This document shows positions 14,772 through 22,242 of a DNA stretch of 23,600 nucleotides, one piece after another. Both the position numbers and the translations under genes were made by a program. Source of the stretch: an uncultured Rickettsiales bacterium (GTDB lineage Bacteria > Pseudomonadota > Alphaproteobacteria > Rickettsiales > UBA1997). The stretch's first letter is position 1. Each line of letters begins with the position of its first letter. A model generated the notes under the pieces. That model ran no database searches and was not told the DNA's origin. It worked only from the letters and a program-made list of their open reading frames with translations. The stretch covers positions 1-23,600 of the forward strand of contig CAPZCD010000009.1 of the NCBI GenBank assembly GCA_948744995.1. Reading direction: 5' to 3'.

Positions 14772-14968
14772 ATATTATTATTTTTCGCTTTACTTGCTAT
14801 CTTTATAAGTTAATTAAGTAATATTTGTAGATTAATATGGACTTATAACTCACTATTTGTTGATTTATTTAGTTTTATATTTTTTTGTATAATATTACAG
14901 ATTAATAATCATTAGATTAAATTAAACAAATTTCAAATTTTTACTTCTTTAGTTACTTAATGCTATTT
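14772..14968. other. Gene-free AT-rich stretch
   Basis: Together with 14495-14593 this completes a 474-base stretch without a protein gene. Apart from the promoter and RNA candidate already listed I see only low-complexity AT-rich sequence, with no clear terminator for the minus-strand phosphomutase gene. Confidence 0.6.
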
Positions 14969-16363
14969 TTATAGCTTAACATCATACCCACTAATCTTCA
15001 ACTGTTCCGCCACCTCTTTTTTACAAAGTTCCAACCCTTCCTGTGTCAACGCTTCACATCTTATGGTTATATTTGGTCCTGTACTAGAGTGCCTACACAT
15101 CCACCAGCCATCAGCTTTATCAACCCTAACTCCTTCCACATCAATTACTTTTCTACCCTGCCCCACAAGTCTCTTTCTAATTTCCTCCGGAACTCTATAT
15201 TTTTCCATATCGTCACATTTTATGCTGATTTTAGGAATTACGTAGGTAATAGGAAAAGTTTTCCGTATATCACTCAAACTATCGTCACAATTAGCTAGTA
15301 TATTTATTAGTTTTATGGATGCATACATAGCATCATCATAGTTATGATTATCACCAAAAAATATATGTCCGCTAGCTTCTCCAGCAAGTTTTATATTATC
15401 AGATTTCATTTTAGCTTTTTGAATAGAATGACCTGGTTTCCACATTACTGGAATACCTCCATATTTTTTAATATCATCATATAAAATTAAACTTGATGAT
15501 ACTTCTGACATAACTTTTTCATTTGGATTATCCTTAAGAAAATCCCTGGCCAATATGGCTAACAGTTGATCGCCAAATATCATTTGGCCTTCGTTATCAA
15601 CAACACCTATCCTATCACCATCACCATCGAAAGCTATTCCAAAATCACAGGAGTTTTTTACAACATTTTCCGCTAACATTTTTAAATTTTCTGGTAATTC
15701 AGGATTAGGATGGTGATTAGGAAAAGTTGGATCTACCGTATTGCAAATGGTTATACTATCAAATGGAAGCATTTTTACAAACTCATCTAAAATAGCTGCA
15801 ACAGCTCCATTACCAGCATCCCAACATATCTTCAGTTTTTTATAATTCTTATTCAATTTTAATATTTTTAACAGAAAGTCATAATAATCTTTTTTAATAT
15901 CAATAGTTTTGGCTATACCTTGTTTTTTGGTTTTAGTAAAAGCTCCTTCAGATGCTATATTCCCAATTTTTGCAATATCTTCACCCCAAATAGGATCATC
16001 TTTAGTAAGCATTTTAAAACCATTATATTCTGGCGGATTATGTGAAGCCGTTACTATGAAACCCGCATCTTTCTTTAGATGTTGTATAGCAAAATAAACC
16101 ATAGGAGTTGGCACTAATCCTATATTTACCACATCTATCCCCATTTCCAACAAACCAGCAATAGCCCTCTTAGAATATAGATCTGATGTACCTCTAGCAT
16201 CTCTGCCAACAACACAAGTTCTTAGTCCAAGGTCATTTAATAATGTCCCATAACCTTTACCAACGTAGTAGGCATCATTGTCATCCAAAGTTTTTCCAAC
16301 AATCCCCCTAATATCATACATTTTTAGGATTGTTTTTTCAAAAGTATGTTTATCTGTATTCAT
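14969..16363 (-). CDS. Phosphomannomutase / phosphoglucomutase (ManB/AlgC type)
   Basis: The 464-aa product has the normal length for this alpha-D-phosphohexomutase group. Signatures are YDIRGIVG near residue 16, the phosphoserine loop TASHNPPEYNGFKM (active Ser107), the metal loop FDGDGDRIGVVD (Asp246, 248, 250), the sugar-binding GEASGHIFF and the phosphate-binding RCEA-type C-terminus (STGPNITIRCEAL). It interconverts hexose 6-phosphates and 1-phosphates and feeds GDP-mannose or UDP-glucose for envelope polysaccharides. This fits the glycosyltransferase and kinase-methyltransferase genes in the window. ATG 16363 follows ilvN by 25 bases with an AGG Shine-Dalgarno-like element, so both are probably one transcript. 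The exact sugar preference cannot be read from the sequence. Confidence 0.95.
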   Translation of the reverse strand: MNTDKHTFEKTILKMYDIRGIVGKTLDDNDAYYVGKGYGTLLNDLGLRTCVVGRDARGTSDLYSKRAIAGLLEMGIDVVNIGLVPTPMVYFAIQHLKKDAGFIVTASHNPPEYNGFKMLTKDDPIWGEDIAKIGNIASEGAFTKTKKQGIAKTIDIKKDYYDFLLKILKLNKNYKKLKICWDAGNGAVAAILDEFVKMLPFDSITICNTVDPTFPNHHPNPELPENLKMLAENVVKNSCDFGIAFDGDGDRIGVVDNEGQMIFGDQLLAILARDFLKDNPNEKVMSEVSSSLILYDDIKKYGGIPVMWKPGHSIQKAKMKSDNIKLAGEASGHIFFGDNHNYDDAMYASIKLINILANCDDSLSDIRKTFPITYVIPKISIKCDDMEKYRVPEEIRKRLVGQGRKVIDVEGVRVDKADGWWMCRHSSTGPNITIRCEALTQEGLELCKKEVAEQLKISGYDVKL

Positions 16364-16388
16364 ATTTTTACCTATAACTCATCTAAAT

Positions 16389-16919
16389 TTACAAGTCTAC
16401 ATCTATAACATTATCTATCTTATTATCTATAGCCATGGCTACCATCCCGCTTCTTGAAAGTTCCACATTTTTTGTAATGTCAACGAGCTTGCCAACAAAA
16501 TCATTCATATTTTCTTCATTGTCCTCAACCTTATATATGGTAATTTTCTGATTCGTAAATATAGTTCTGCCATTAAAATCGGAAACTAGATTGGAAACAT
16601 CGGGAGCTTTTGGTTCAGAATTTAGTATTTTCACCATACAAACTTCCTTCTCTATATACTCACTATTGGTTTGAAAATTTGTAACTTTCAAAACATTTTC
16701 GACGTCTAAAAGTCCTTTGCACATTTCGTTAACTTTTTTTCTGTCACCCTCTATGTATGCTATAGTTTTGTGTATCACATCGTCCTTATCAGCTGCTGAT
16801 AGAACCAATCTCAATATATTGAGATTATGTTCGCTGAAAAATGTTGTGATTTTCCCAAGTTGTCCTTTAACGTTTAAGGCTAATATCGATACTAAACTTT
16901 TTTCTTTTTCTTCTGACAT
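16389..16919 (-). CDS. ilvN: Acetolactate synthase small (regulatory) subunit-like, ACT domain
   Basis: The 176-aa product follows the IlvN/IlvH pattern. An N-terminal ACT domain reads SLVSILALNVKGQLGKITTFFSEHNLNILRLVLSAADKDD, then TIAYIEGDRKKVNEMCKGLLDVENVLKV. The second domain shows VCMVKILN, FNGRTIFTNQKITIYKVEDNEENMNDFV and ELSRSGMVAMA, the last matching the GI.E..RTG..A. ending of the family. This subunit activates the catalytic subunit IlvB and confers valine feedback inhibition in branched-chain amino acid synthesis. The effector loop of the ACT domain is divergent (VKGQLGKI against the usual ..PGVLARV). No ilvB or ilvC is adjacent, which is unusual because ilvB and ilvN are normally neighbours; here the gene precedes a sugar phosphomutase. 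It could alternatively be a stand-alone ACT regulator. Confidence 0.8.
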   Translation of the reverse strand: MSEEKEKSLVSILALNVKGQLGKITTFFSEHNLNILRLVLSAADKDDVIHKTIAYIEGDRKKVNEMCKGLLDVENVLKVTNFQTNSEYIEKEVCMVKILNSEPKAPDVSNLVSDFNGRTIFTNQKITIYKVEDNEENMNDFVGKLVDITKNVELSRSGMVAMAIDNKIDNVIDVDL

Positions 16920-17014
16920 AGAAATAGTGTTTTTAACTGAATAAAGTTTAGTGGTCTACACCTAAAAATCAAGGAACTGTTGGGGGTGGGTAGGAAGATA
17001 GTCTTTTAAAATTT

Positions 17015-17454
17015 ATGAGAAAAATCGACCTATCAATTACATTTGTTGTCTTAAATACCAAAGTGTTTATGCATCTGACAGCAATTATATCAATAGTTCT
17101 GAATCTTTTATTGATTTAACATATTCTGAAGAGTCTAATAGGTATAATTACAATTTAAGAAGTGAAATATTACATGATATTTTAGTAAATAATCCCAGAT
17201 ATAGGCATCGCATAATCATTCATGTAAGTATGAATAATCATAGAATACCTATAACGGAAATTTTACTGAGAAAATTTGTAGAAATAACGAATGAAGTTGT
17301 TAAAACCTTAGCAATATTTACAAATTATTTCTCTAAACAAAATCCTGAAGCTGCGAAAGACTTAAATTCTTTAGGATTTTTAGAAGTAGAAACATTTGAT
17401 ATGTTAAAAAATGATACAGAAGAATCGGATGATGGTATTTTAATTAATATTTAG
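17015..17454 (+). pseudogene. Frameshifted member of the MRKI secreted-protein family
   Basis: ATG 17015 opens MRKIDLSITFVVLNTKV, a signal peptide of the same type as the intact family members, preceded by the same TTTATGAGAAAAAT block. At about 17063-17068 the frame breaks at GTGTTTATGCA. The expected continuation YASDSNYINSSES lies in another frame, which stays open from 17068 to the stop at 17454 (128 codons). That part ends with PITEILLRKFVEITNEV and DLNSLGFL, matching the EFLLRRN...TEED and SFGFL/NLKFL motifs of the relatives. Rejoined, the protein would be about 146 aa. No TTGACA promoter precedes it; instead a G-rich TGGGGGTGGG occurs 25-35 bases upstream. I read it as a decayed copy; a sequencing error or programmed slippage remains possible. 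Confidence 0.75.
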
Positions 17455-17625
17455 TTTTAGAAATCTTAAAATATTTTTTATATAACAGCTCTCTCCAGTG
17501 ATGCATGTGCAATTATTTGCTGCATATTAGGAAATATTTAACACCATTTATCTAATATTATTTTACTGCTAATGAATAACTCCAGGTAAGCATTTAAACC
17601 GTAAACATAAATTAACAGTAATTAT

Positions 17626-17654
17626 TTGACAATAACACTAATTTATACTGTAAT
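17626..17654 (+). promoter_or_regulatory. Promoter of secreted-protein gene 17682-18269
   Basis: TTGACA (17626-17631), a 17-base spacer and TGTAAT (17649-17654, 5/6) put the transcript start near 17661. The leader of about 21 bases ends in the shared AGATTTTATGAGAAAAATT block (17675-17693). Confidence 0.75.
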
Positions 17655-17681
17655 TTAATAGTTAAATTATAAAGAGATTTT

Positions 17682-18269
17682 ATGAGAAAAATTGGTTTGT
17701 TAGCCATATTTACCATTTTAGCTGTTAGAGCATATGCATCACCCAATAATTGTATTATAATTCCATCTACAGACGACATTCCTTTCTTAGAAGAAACTAG
17801 TAATATATCTACAACAAATATTTTTTCTACAAGAGCAACAACCGCCCCTATGGTTAATAATCATATTGATTTCTTCACTAATTTACCTTTTGATGCTGCA
17901 ATTTTAAGAATGCCATACACTATCATAATAAATGATTTGCCAGAGAATTTAATCAGGACCGAGTCTTTTTTAAAGCATAATTCTTGGCTTGACACAGTTT
18001 ATTTTAGTGACGAAGCAGTTAATGGTATTACAGGAGAAAACGACGAGCAATATGGATATCGCATAAATATCCACATAAGTACAAATTCTAATGGATTACA
18101 AACGATAGAATTTTTATTAAGAAGAAATATAGAAATGACGGAAGAAGACCAAACTTTTATGGAAACATTTATTGAATATATTTACGGATTAGGAGGATCT
18201 ACTATTATAGAAAATTTAGGAAATTTGAAATTTCTCCAAAATGAAGCATTTAGTGATAGGAATGAATAA
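17682..18269 (+). CDS. Secreted protein of the MRKI signal-peptide family (195 aa)
   Basis: The product starts MRKIGLLAIFTILAVRAYA with predicted cleavage after AYA (residue 19). One Cys follows at about residue 24, so a lipobox is not present in the usual place. The mature part is homologous to that of 9433-10041: an N-terminal Thr/Ser-rich linker, FTNLPFDAAILRMPYTI, PENLIRTE, VYFSDEAVNG, TIEFLLRRNIEMTEED and a helical C-terminus ending GNLKFL. No enzymatic motif is visible; a mixed beta/alpha fold with a repeated strand-turn-strand unit is my guess. It lies 227 bases downstream of the frameshifted relative, so the pair may come from a local duplication. Independent transcription is supported by its own promoter. 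Confidence 0.88.
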   Translation: MRKIGLLAIFTILAVRAYASPNNCIIIPSTDDIPFLEETSNISTTNIFSTRATTAPMVNNHIDFFTNLPFDAAILRMPYTIIINDLPENLIRTESFLKHNSWLDTVYFSDEAVNGITGENDEQYGYRINIHISTNSNGLQTIEFLLRRNIEMTEEDQTFMETFIEYIYGLGGSTIIENLGNLKFLQNEAFSDRNE

Positions 18270-18421
18270 TATTTTAAAGTAATTTAGCTTTATCATAATT
18301 ACAATAACACATATAAACTAGCGTCGCCTTATTAAAAATTAAAATATAATTAATAATAGAAGTTTTTAAAAAATATTTTAATATTAGCAAAAGCTGTTAG
18401 AATAAATACAAAGAAAGTAAT

Positions 18422-19111
18422 ATGAAAAATTACAACCTATCCATAAATGGGTGGTTAAATATCAATAAACCAATAAATTACACATCTACAAAAATCGTAG
18501 CTATTCTTAAAAGAATAACCCAAGCCAAAAAGATCGGACATGGTGGAACCCTTGATCCATTAGCATCAGGCGTATTACCAATTTGTATCAACAAAGCTAC
18601 CAAGCAAGTTGAATCTATAATGAATCATGAGAAAGTCTATAAATTTTGTATAACTTTCGGTGAATCCAGAGATACCTATGATAGTGAGGGAAAAGTGGAA
18701 GAAATAAATGGTTTTATACCAGATGAGGAAGGTATAATACAAAATATAAATAAATTTGTTGGTGAGGTGGAGCAGTTACCACCAAAATACTCAGCCTTAA
18801 AGATTAATGGGAAAAGAGCTTATGAACTTGCAAGGAATGGTTATATTGTAGAGATGAAACCAAGAAAAGTTACGATAAAAAAACTGGAATTCTGTGGTTT
18901 TAGGAACTATAACACTGCAGAATTTTGTGTAGAATGTGGTCGTGGTTGCTATGTAAGGAGTTTAGCAGTAGATATTGCAAAAAGCGTTGGTGCTATTGGT
19001 TATGTTTCAGAATTAATTAGAACAAAAGTTGGAGATTTTGATATAAAAAACAGTTTGAATATTGAAAATATAGATTATGATTTGGTAGAGAAAAGTATTA
19101 TAAATATCTAG
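18422..19111 (+). CDS. truB: tRNA pseudouridine(55) synthase TruB, short form
   Basis: The 229-aa product shows GWLNINKPINYTS, the catalytic loop KIGHGGTLDPLASGVLPI with Asp45, YKFCITFGESRDTYDSEG, PPKYSALKINGKRAYELAR and CGRGCYVRSLAVDIA, all typical of TruB. It makes pseudouridine at position 55 in the T-loop of tRNAs. Many TruB proteins have about 300 residues with a C-terminal PUA-like RNA-binding domain; this one ends soon after the catalytic domain (RTKVGDFDIKNSLNIENI), so the tail is missing or reduced. Start ATG 18422 has only an A-rich AAAGAAAG upstream. A TAGAAT at 18398-18403 might be the -10. The RluD-like gene follows after 11 bases. Confidence 0.96.
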   Translation: MKNYNLSINGWLNINKPINYTSTKIVAILKRITQAKKIGHGGTLDPLASGVLPICINKATKQVESIMNHEKVYKFCITFGESRDTYDSEGKVEEINGFIPDEEGIIQNINKFVGEVEQLPPKYSALKINGKRAYELARNGYIVEMKPRKVTIKKLEFCGFRNYNTAEFCVECGRGCYVRSLAVDIAKSVGAIGYVSELIRTKVGDFDIKNSLNIENIDYDLVEKSIINI

Positions 19112-19122
19112 TAAATGATGTT

Positions 19123-20106
19123 ATGACATTATACCGCATTAAATCAGACTATTCCCACAAAAGACTTGATAAGTTTATATTTGATGAAATTACAAAAAAT
19201 AGTAAGCAATTAGACATATCAAGAAACACAATAAAAAATTGCATAAAAAATGGATTAGTCAAAAAGAATGGATCGGTTTTTTGCAATCAGGCGTATGCCA
19301 TAAGTCCATCAGATATTTTTGAAATTATAATAGATTCTAGTAGTAACAATTTAGTAGCCAAAGATATAAAACTAAATATAATTTATGAAGATAAGTATTT
19401 GGCGGTAATAGATAAACAGGCCGGTTTATCAACACATCCTGGAGCTGGAAACGATAGCTACACATTAGCAAATGCTTTAGTTGGTATCTATGGTGAGAAT
19501 TTATCTGATATTGGAGGGGAAGATAGACCTGGTATAGTCCATAGGCTAGACAAAGATACATCAGGTTTATTGGTAATAGCAAAAAACAATTCCATCCACA
19601 CTAATTTGAAAGAACAGCTGGAAAGGAGGGTTTTAAAACGTAAATACTATGCTGTAGTATGGGGTAATATAGTACCATCTGCTGGTTTTATAGAAGGCTT
19701 CATCACCAGACATAAAACTAATAGATTGAAAATGGTTTTAGATGTTTCCGGTAGGTATTCTAAAACGAATTATAAGACGTTGGAAAGATATTTGGATGTG
19801 GCAAGTTTACTGGAATGTGAGCTTGATACCGGACGTACACACCAGATTAGAGTGCATTTTAGTGCAAAAAGGCGTCCGCTCATAGGTGATAGATTATATG
19901 GCGGAAATACTAGAAAAATTAGCAACAAAGTATCTCTAACACAAGATAGTAAAGAATTTATTGAAAAATTTCCTCGACAGGCTTTGCATTCAAAATCAAT
20001 TTCGTTTCTGCATCCTGTAACAAATAAACAAATGGCATTTGAAACAGAATTACCGTGGGATATGAGGCAACTTGTGGAGAATTTGAGAGGTATGGAGTAT
20101 AGATAA
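19123..20106 (+). CDS. rluD: 23S rRNA pseudouridine synthase, RluA family (RluD-like)
   Basis: The 327-aa product has an N-terminal S4 RNA-binding domain (KRLDKFIFDEITKN, ISRNTIKNCIKNGLVKKNG, residues about 13-70). The RluA catalytic domain follows: YLAVIDKQAGLSTHPGAG, GIVHRLDKDTSGLLVIAKN with catalytic Asp143, and ECELDTGRTHQIRVHFSAKRRPLIGDRLYGG. S4 plus HRLDKDTSG is the arrangement of RluD/RluC, which modify helix 69 or other sites of 23S rRNA. RluD (sites 1911/1915/1917) is the most probable identity, but RluC cannot be ruled out. It starts 11 bases after truB, so two RNA pseudouridine synthases share one transcript. Confidence 0.93.
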   Translation: MTLYRIKSDYSHKRLDKFIFDEITKNSKQLDISRNTIKNCIKNGLVKKNGSVFCNQAYAISPSDIFEIIIDSSSNNLVAKDIKLNIIYEDKYLAVIDKQAGLSTHPGAGNDSYTLANALVGIYGENLSDIGGEDRPGIVHRLDKDTSGLLVIAKNNSIHTNLKEQLERRVLKRKYYAVVWGNIVPSAGFIEGFITRHKTNRLKMVLDVSGRYSKTNYKTLERYLDVASLLECELDTGRTHQIRVHFSAKRRPLIGDRLYGGNTRKISNKVSLTQDSKEFIEKFPRQALHSKSISFLHPVTNKQMAFETELPWDMRQLVENLRGMEYR

Positions 20107-20233
20107 TGATTGATATAACTGTAAATGGCAAAACGTTGTTAAAAAGCCTATAGAAAATGCTGGAACTATAACCCAAAATCCCTTGAAAAATAACTAGATT
20201 TTCTTAGTCTATAGGAAACTTTATTTCATAAAT

Positions 20234-20905
20234 ATGAAGCGTTTAATAGTTTTATTTATATATATTATTGCTATTAGTGAGGGTAGCACTGTGTTTGCTG
20301 CAAATAGAAAAACCAACAACATATTTGAACCGCTCAAACAAACACCATCAGCATTGATGTTTGATAACCTATCGAAACCGCGAGAGTTTAACAAAAATAA
20401 TAACTTAACAAGAAAAACAGGGTCTTTTGAAATGGCTGTAGGGGAACCACTATATATAAAGGGTAAAGTTGTGGATGCATTTGGTGTTCCAATAGAAGGA
20501 GTAATCATAAAAATATGGCAAACTAATGCTGCCGGCAAATATCATTCATTGTTGGCAAAAGATAGTAAATATATAGATAAAAATTTTATAATGTCGGGAC
20601 AATCAATAACCGATAATATGGGTTATTATGAATTTATAACTATATTTCCCGGTTTTTATGATGATAGAGCACCTCACATAAATATTATAATAGCACACAA
20701 GAAATTTGGTATAATAGAAACTGAAATATACTTTAAGGATAATCCTAAAAATACTAATGACCCAATCTATATGTCGTATCCGGAAGATGATAGAAAAATG
20801 TTGACAGCTGATATGAAGTATATTGATTCAAACAATGTAACAAAAGGTAAAATAGCTGAATTCAATATAGTTATGGATGGGTTACAGCAATATAAGAGGT
20901 ATTAG
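20234..20905 (+). CDS. Secreted intradiol dioxygenase-like protein, one iron ligand missing
   Basis: The 223-aa product begins with a signal peptide (MKRLIVLFIYIIAISEGSTVFA, cleavage near residue 22). The following domain resembles protocatechuate 3,4-dioxygenase: YIKGKVVDAFGVPIEGVIIKIWQTNAAGKYHS (Tyr103), GYYEFITIFPGFYDDRAPHINI (Tyr142, His148), then a final EIYFKD strand. Active intradiol enzymes use two Tyr and two His (HIH) to bind ferric iron; here the second His is Asn150 (HIN). PHIN is reminiscent of the non-catalytic alpha subunit. No aromatic degradation genes are near. Rickettsial genomes are known to carry isolated genes annotated as protocatechuate 3,4-dioxygenase. Export to the periplasm plus the missing ligand argues for a non-classical role. 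It follows the truB-rluD pair by 127 bases. Confidence 0.82.
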   Translation: MKRLIVLFIYIIAISEGSTVFAANRKTNNIFEPLKQTPSALMFDNLSKPREFNKNNNLTRKTGSFEMAVGEPLYIKGKVVDAFGVPIEGVIIKIWQTNAAGKYHSLLAKDSKYIDKNFIMSGQSITDNMGYYEFITIFPGFYDDRAPHINIIIAHKKFGIIETEIYFKDNPKNTNDPIYMSYPEDDRKMLTADMKYIDSNNVTKGKIAEFNIVMDGLQQYKRY

Positions 20906-20950
20906 GGCGTTAGTTTATATTTAGGTTGGAAATTTAATCCAAACAAACCT

Positions 20951-21763
20951 TTAACCCACAACCTCAACAACCTTATCGAACATATCTCTTCTAGATAATA
21001 GATATATTCCACCTATACTCCAATCTTTGTTCAAATTTTTACCATCCAATGTCATCATTTCCTGACCTGTAGCGATATTTTTAAAAGTTAAGCCCAAATT
21101 TTTAGCTATAGGTATTATAGCAGATATGTCCCAAAGTTTCGCATTTTCATTGAAGAAACTACCAATACTCCTACCGACCAACGTATAAAAACCCATAATA
21201 TAGCAAGTATATAGATCTATTATAGTGTATTCTTTTTTGAAATTACAAAATTTATGCTGCAAAATTACACTCTTATTGGTTAATTTTTGTGGTTTAGATA
21301 CCAAAATCTCTTTACTTTCATTAGTTTCAAAGCAATTTCTAACCAAATAACTATTTTCTGAATCCGTATAGACTATTTCTTTCGTAATTGGTAGATATAT
21401 TGCACCAATATAAGGTTCTTTATTTTTGTAAAGACCAACTGCTATGGCCCAAAGCGGAAAATCATAATAGTACATGGTAGTACCATCTATAGGATCTATA
21501 GTCCATATAAATTCCGTTTTATCATCAAATAAATCGTCAATATTATTAGGTAGATCTTCTTCATCCAGTATCCTGTGTTTACCGGAATCGGTATATTTTT
21601 TCAACTTTCTTTTAAATAGTTTACTTATATCCTTATCGGCATTGGTTACAATACTCGTATCCTGTTTGATACTGGCAGTTAAATTTTCTCTATATACCAG
21701 TGCTATAGCACCAGCTTCTTTTAAAAAATCTAGAATATCATTTATAAAATTTATGTTGTTCAT
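20951..21763 (-). CDS. Inositol monophosphatase family phosphatase
   Basis: The 270-aa product has the FIG/IMPase signatures: SIVTNADKDISKLFK, the acidic pair in RILDEED (GEE in most members, Glu68/69), WTIDPIDGTTMYYYDFP (Asp90, Asp93) and the second motif NAKLWDISAIIPIAKNLG with the conserved Asp near residue 217. Metal-dependent phosphatases of this fold act on inositol phosphate, 3'-phosphoadenosine 5'-phosphate (CysQ), histidinol phosphate (HisN) or fructose 1,6-bisphosphate. The sequence alone does not decide between them. ATG 21763 lies 26 bases inside the end of rnpA, so translation is probably coupled. It converges with the dioxygenase-like gene. Confidence 0.9.
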   Translation of the reverse strand: MNNINFINDILDFLKEAGAIALVYRENLTASIKQDTSIVTNADKDISKLFKRKLKKYTDSGKHRILDEEDLPNNIDDLFDDKTEFIWTIDPIDGTTMYYYDFPLWAIAVGLYKNKEPYIGAIYLPITKEIVYTDSENSYLVRNCFETNESKEILVSKPQKLTNKSVILQHKFCNFKKEYTIIDLYTCYIMGFYTLVGRSIGSFFNENAKLWDISAIIPIAKNLGLTFKNIATGQEMMTLDGKNLNKDWSIGGIYLLSRRDMFDKVVEVVG

Positions 21764-22133
21764 ATTTTATTTTCACCCTTTGTAAAATATCTTTTAAATC
21801 ACTAACAATCTCCTGATATTTATAATCAAGAAAATCTTTCTTAGCTATTAACTCATAGTCTGAGTGATTTATAAATAAATTACAAGTTTCTTTTGAAATT
21901 TTTCTGATAGCTTCCCTAATCCGTCTCTTGATTTTATTTCTGATAACCGCTCTATTGTCTATTTTTTTTGTTGCGACGATACCGATTCTAATGAATTGTT
22001 CTTGATTATTTGTTATGTATTTTTCGTCAGTATCTCTAAAAAGTATTGTTGTTGTTTTTCCGGAGTACTTTATTGATGGCTCTTTCTGTAATTTAATAAA
22101 TTCTCTTCTTTTTTTTATAGTGTATAGCTTCAT
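21738..22133 (-). CDS. rnpA: Ribonuclease P protein component
   Basis: The frame is open from ATG 22187, but I choose the ATG at 22133 (131 aa). This gives the canonical start MKLYTIKKRREFIKLQKE, while the 18 extra residues resemble no RnpA N-terminus. Further marks are RIGIVATKKIDNRAVIRNKIKRRIREAIRK, containing the RNxxKRxxRE RNA-binding signature, and the C-terminal helix with YELIAKKDFLDYKYQEIVSDL. RnpA binds the catalytic RNase P RNA and matures tRNA 5' ends. In most bacteria rpmH lies directly upstream; here no rpmH-like sequence precedes it and a GT8 gene stands there instead. The end overlaps the phosphatase gene. Confidence 0.95.
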   Translation of the reverse strand: MKLYTIKKRREFIKLQKEPSIKYSGKTTTILFRDTDEKYITNNQEQFIRIGIVATKKIDNRAVIRNKIKRRIREAIRKISKETCNLFINHSDYELIAKKDFLDYKYQEIVSDLKDILQRVKIKYEQHKFYK

Positions 22134-22242
22134 AAATATAATATTGTTTGCAAGTAATCTACCATTTGGTATATAGATAAGATTCATGTTAGCAAATCAA
22201 AAAAGTTTTTAAAGTAGAATTTTAAAAATGATTTGATTTATA

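Noticed and set aside
20924..20942. Hairpin TTGGA/TCCAA between the dioxygenase-like and phosphatase genes as a terminator
   Set aside because: It has only five base pairs and no U-run on either strand.
22134..22187. N-terminal extension of rnpA from ATG 22187
   Set aside because: The canonical RnpA start MKLYTIKKRREF begins at 22133, and the 18 extra residues match no known RnpA N-terminus.
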